Shown piece by piece: positions 7,414 to 10,599 of a DNA stretch of 10,599 bases. The DNA comes from Micavibrio sp. GTDB lineage: Bacteria; Pseudomonadota; Alphaproteobacteria; Micavibrionales; Micavibrionaceae. How positions within the stretch are numbered: the stretch's first letter is position 1; each line of letters opens with the position of its first letter. The notes beneath the pieces are model-generated. The model had not been told where the DNA came from, ran no database searches, and was given only the letters and a program-made list of their open reading frames with translations. The DNA lies in the NCBI GenBank assembly GCA_027051315.1, contig JALTZE010000233.1, positions 1 through 10,599 of the forward strand. Direction: 5' to 3'. Position numbers and translations under genes: made by a program.

Positions 7414-7442
7414 TTAAGAAAGCAGATGGTCTGTTTTCTTGG
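7414..7442 (+). promoter_or_regulatory. Second hairpin of the groES 5' leader
   Basis: AAGAAAGCAGA (7416-7426) pairs with TCTGTTTTCTT (7430-7440) across a three-base TGG loop. This gives 11 pairs with one G-U, extendable by two more T-G wobbles at the base (7414-7415 with 7441-7442). It follows the first hairpin by one base and ends about 30 nt before the ribosome site. It resembles an attenuator stem, but the U-rich tract is inside the stem, so termination there is doubtful. Confidence 0.55.
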
Positions 7443-7486
7443 ATATGTTTGTTTAATTTAAATTTATTTTCTAGGAGAAGATGAAA

Positions 7487-7780
7487 ATGAAGTTTCGTCC
7501 TTTGCATGATAGAGTGCTATTACGCCGTGTAGAACAAGATGAGAAAACTGCCGGTGGAATTATAATCCCTGAAACAGCAAAAGAGAAACCTGCTGAAGGT
7601 GAGATAGTTGCTGTTGGTTCGGGTTCTCGTGATGAGTCTGGGAAGATAATTCCTTTGGACGTTAAAGCAGGAGACCGTGTTTTGTTCTCAAAATGGTCGG
7701 GAACAGAAGTAACAATCGATGGTGAAGAGCTATTGGTTATGAAAGAATCAGATATTATGGGCATAGTAGAAGCCGCATAA
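7487..7780 (+). CDS. groES: Co-chaperonin GroES
   Basis: Forms the heptameric lid of the GroEL chamber in the cytosol. The protein is 97 residues from the ATG at 7487, the normal length. It starts [16 protein letters not shown], has the mobile loop at about 17-33 with the GroEL-contacting tripeptide I25-I27 in [10 protein letters not shown], the [14 protein letters not shown] strand region (62-75), and ends [11 protein letters not shown]. Two in-frame ATGs exist. I prefer 7487 over 7481 because AGGAG (7473-7477) is then 9 bp away instead of 3, and the protein then begins exactly as family members do. It is followed by groEL after 38 bp and driven by the heat-shock promoter upstream. Confidence 0.97.
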   Translation: MKFRPLHDRVLLRRVEQDEKTAGGIIIPETAKEKPAEGEIVAVGSGSRDESGKIIPLDVKAGDRVLFSKWSGTEVTIDGEELLVMKESDIMGIVEAA

Positions 7781-7815
7781 AGTAATAATTTAACGTAAAT
7801 AAAAAGGGAATTTAA

Positions 7816-9468
<1,653 letters not shown>

Positions 9469-9476
9469 AATGGATG

Positions 9477-9576
9477 TTTTGTTCCCTGACGTCGTTAAGA
9501 TTAAATTTTCATTCCTTATGTAGCTTTCTCTACATTGCGAAACAGGAATTTAATCTTGCCTTGTTAGAAAACAAAA
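9477..9576 (+). repeat. Nested palindrome in the groEL 3' untranslated region
   Basis: AAGATTAAATT (9497-9507) and AATTTAATCTT (9547-9557) are perfect 11-bp inverted copies. Centred between them is a second perfect stem, ATGTAG (9518-9523) with CTACAT (9530-9535), closing a six-base loop. An outer pair TTTTGTT (9477-9483) and AACAAAA (9570-9576) may enclose the whole. No T-run follows the stem, so it is not an ordinary terminator; it could be a mRNA 3' stabiliser, a processed small RNA or a dispersed palindromic element. Confidence 0.6.
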
Positions 9577-9628
9577 TCTCTCATTTTATGCTAGTGTCTG
9601 GAAGCTTTATTCCTAACTAAATTTTTAT

Positions 9629-9670
9629 AAGAAACCGCTTTTGCTTTGCTTGGCGGTTTCTTTTGTTTAT
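9629..9670 (+). terminator. Rho-independent terminator of groESL
   Basis: AAGAAACCGC (9629-9638) and GCGGTTTCTT (9653-9662) form a perfect 10-bp stem with a 14-base loop. The T-rich tract TTTTGTTT (9661-9668) overlaps and follows the stem. It lies about 160 bp past the groEL stop and just before the next gene, so it should separate the two transcription units. Confidence 0.9.
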
Positions 9671-9693
9671 AGATTATTTGATTTAAGGATAAT

Positions 9694-10599
9694 ATGCGCG
9701 AAAGTTTAATATATAAACTTGATTATAATGGTAAGTCTTATCGTTCTGTTATGGCTGTTCACAAGGCTATTTTAAAAATGGCAAAAGATTTTAGGGCGGT
9801 TTCACAGAAATTTAGTAAAATTGAAATAGAAAAAGAACTTGCTCAACAAATATCAAAATTAGATAGAGATATAATTGATAATAGTGGTTTATCATTTCCT
9901 GTTATTGAGGTGATTGAGAATATTCAAAGCTATCCCCGTGCGTACCAGCTATTCCCAAAAGTTTATGTTAATGGGACAGAGTTTAGGTATAGTCGTGATA
10001 ACTATCCTAAAAATGAAGCAGAATTATATATGGATTGTCCAGTTGGATATAATGGTAAGTATTTTATTCCAAGTGATGCAAGGTTGATAGATGATGAAAA
10101 AGAGAAATTATATATAAGTAATCTTCTTTTTGGGGCTTATTCCTCGTCTCCATCTTTTTTTAGCCCAGTTAAGCGTGGCGTTGCTTTACCTGATGATTAT
10201 ATTTGTTGTGATAATAATGATATGCAGCAAATTTATGATGGTCATTATTGGAAATGTTATCTTGCTTTGGGTTCTTCTTTGGAAATGGTCAAAGATTATA
10301 AAAGACGTATGGATACGTACAGTAAAGCAATTAATGAATTGGTAACAGAGCTTAGGCGAATTATAGATGAAGAAATAAATGAACAATTTATAAGTCAAAT
10401 AGAGGTAGGAAATGGATATTATATGAATTTTTCTGCATCACAAAATAATGGTGAGAAGAATATTACTATATCGGTTAGGAAAGATGATAAAATAAATTTT
10501 ATGAATAATGGGCAAGTATTGGAGATTAAAAATAATGATTTTTTTATTGTTGGTGAAGAAAAAGCAGGAGAATATATTAAAAAAAAAGCAAGTTCAAAA
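9694..10599 (+). CDS. Unrecognised protein, 3' end outside the window
   Basis: The frame is open from the ATG at 9694 to the window end, at least 302 codons, with AAGGA (9685-9689) as ribosome site 4 bp upstream. I do not recognise the family. The protein starts MRESLIYKLDYNGKSYRSVMAV, has no signal peptide or membrane helix, and is probably cytoplasmic. Residues 20-62 are charged and likely helical. The middle (80-195) is rich in aromatic residues, with blocks such as FPKVYVNGTEFRYSRDNYP, CPVGYNGKYFIP and YDGHYWKCYLALG. Residues 196-232 look like a charged, possibly coiled-coil helix, and the part after that looks strand-rich. Codon use is as AT-rich as its neighbours and gives no sign of recent transfer. 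It starts about 24 bp after the groESL terminator; its promoter must lie within or overlap that terminator region, or read-through occurs. Confidence 0.8.
   Translation, partial: MRESLIYKLDYNGKSYRSVMAVHKAILKMAKDFRAVSQKFSKIEIEKELAQQISKLDRDIIDNSGLSFPVIEVIENIQSYPRAYQLFPKVYVNGTEFRYSRDNYPKNEAELYMDCPVGYNGKYFIPSDARLIDDEKEKLYISNLLFGAYSSSPSFFSPVKRGVALPDDYICCDNNDMQQIYDGHYWKCYLALGSSLEMVKDYKRRMDTYSKAINELVTELRRIIDEEINEQFISQIEVGNGYYMNFSASQNNGEKNITISVRKDDKINFMNNGQVLEIKNNDFFIVGEEKAGEYIKKKASSK

Larger units (their letters stand above)
7182..7480. other. Intergenic region between usg and groES
   Basis: About 300 bp without a gene. The left third (7182-7260) should hold the leftward usg promoter, but I see no convincing -35/-10 pair among its AT runs. 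The right two thirds hold the groESL control region: a 12-bp palindrome, inverted repeats around the -35 box, an RpoH-like promoter and two UTR hairpins, listed separately. I searched by eye for a CIRCE element (TTAGCACTC, 9 bp, GAGTGCTAA) and found none. Confidence 0.8.

Noticed and set aside
7182..7480. CIRCE/HrcA operator before groES
   Set aside because: No TTAGCACTC or GAGTGCTAA half-site even with a few mismatches; the TCTCTAA/TTAGAGA stem has different sequence and spacing.
7471..7764. Minus-strand frame opposite groES
   Set aside because: Mirror of the strongly conserved groES reading frame, low-complexity serine/proline-rich product, no ribosome site.
10130..10398. Two short overlapping frames, one on each strand, inside the last gene
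   Set aside because: The long frame from 9694 covers them, has a ribosome site and reads through without a stop; the short ones have neither.

Overview
The window is AT-rich bacterial chromosome carrying ten genes, two of them cut by the window edges. The gene set points to an alphaproteobacterium. A hemC-hemD-mitofilin/Mic60-hemY run, a divergent tsaD-gpsA-EVE run and a Usg-family gene are all alphaproteobacterial hallmarks. The low G+C and many A/T-ending codons suggest a host-associated or otherwise AT-drifted lineage; I cannot name the genus from sequence alone.

Left part (1-2209, minus strand): tsaD, gpsA and the start of an EVE-domain gene read leftwards as a tight run, with 2 bp between tsaD and gpsA and 28 bp between gpsA and the EVE gene. 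They cover tRNA t6A modification, glycerol-3-phosphate synthesis for phospholipids, and a putative modified-nucleotide-binding protein. A 55-85 bp gap separates them from the plus-strand heme run and must hold divergent promoters.

Middle (2265-6871, plus strand): hemC (GTG start), hemD, a membrane-anchored coiled-coil Mic60-like protein and hemY. hemC/hemD overlap by 19 bp and hemD/mic60 by 4 bp, so the first three genes are probably translationally coupled. HemC and HemD make uroporphyrinogen III. The other two are inner-membrane proteins with no enzymatic step of their own. The Mic60-like protein carries a helix-turn-helix-like segment at its N-terminus, and HemY keeps only part of the cysteine pattern I expect at its C-terminus. 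A usg gene converges on hemY with a single base between the stop codons.

Right part (7182-10599, plus strand): a 300-bp leader precedes groES-groEL. It has a good heat-shock-sigma (RpoH-type) promoter, inverted repeats around its -35 box, and two strong hairpins in the predicted 5' UTR. I see no CIRCE element. groEL is followed by an unusual nested palindrome and then a clear intrinsic terminator. After it comes an unrecognised gene, open for at least 302 codons, that runs off the window.

Most of the window is conserved housekeeping sequence and I see no defence, mobile or CRISPR system. The best second looks are the HTH-Mic60 architecture, the structured groES leader, the palindrome after groEL and the unknown last gene.
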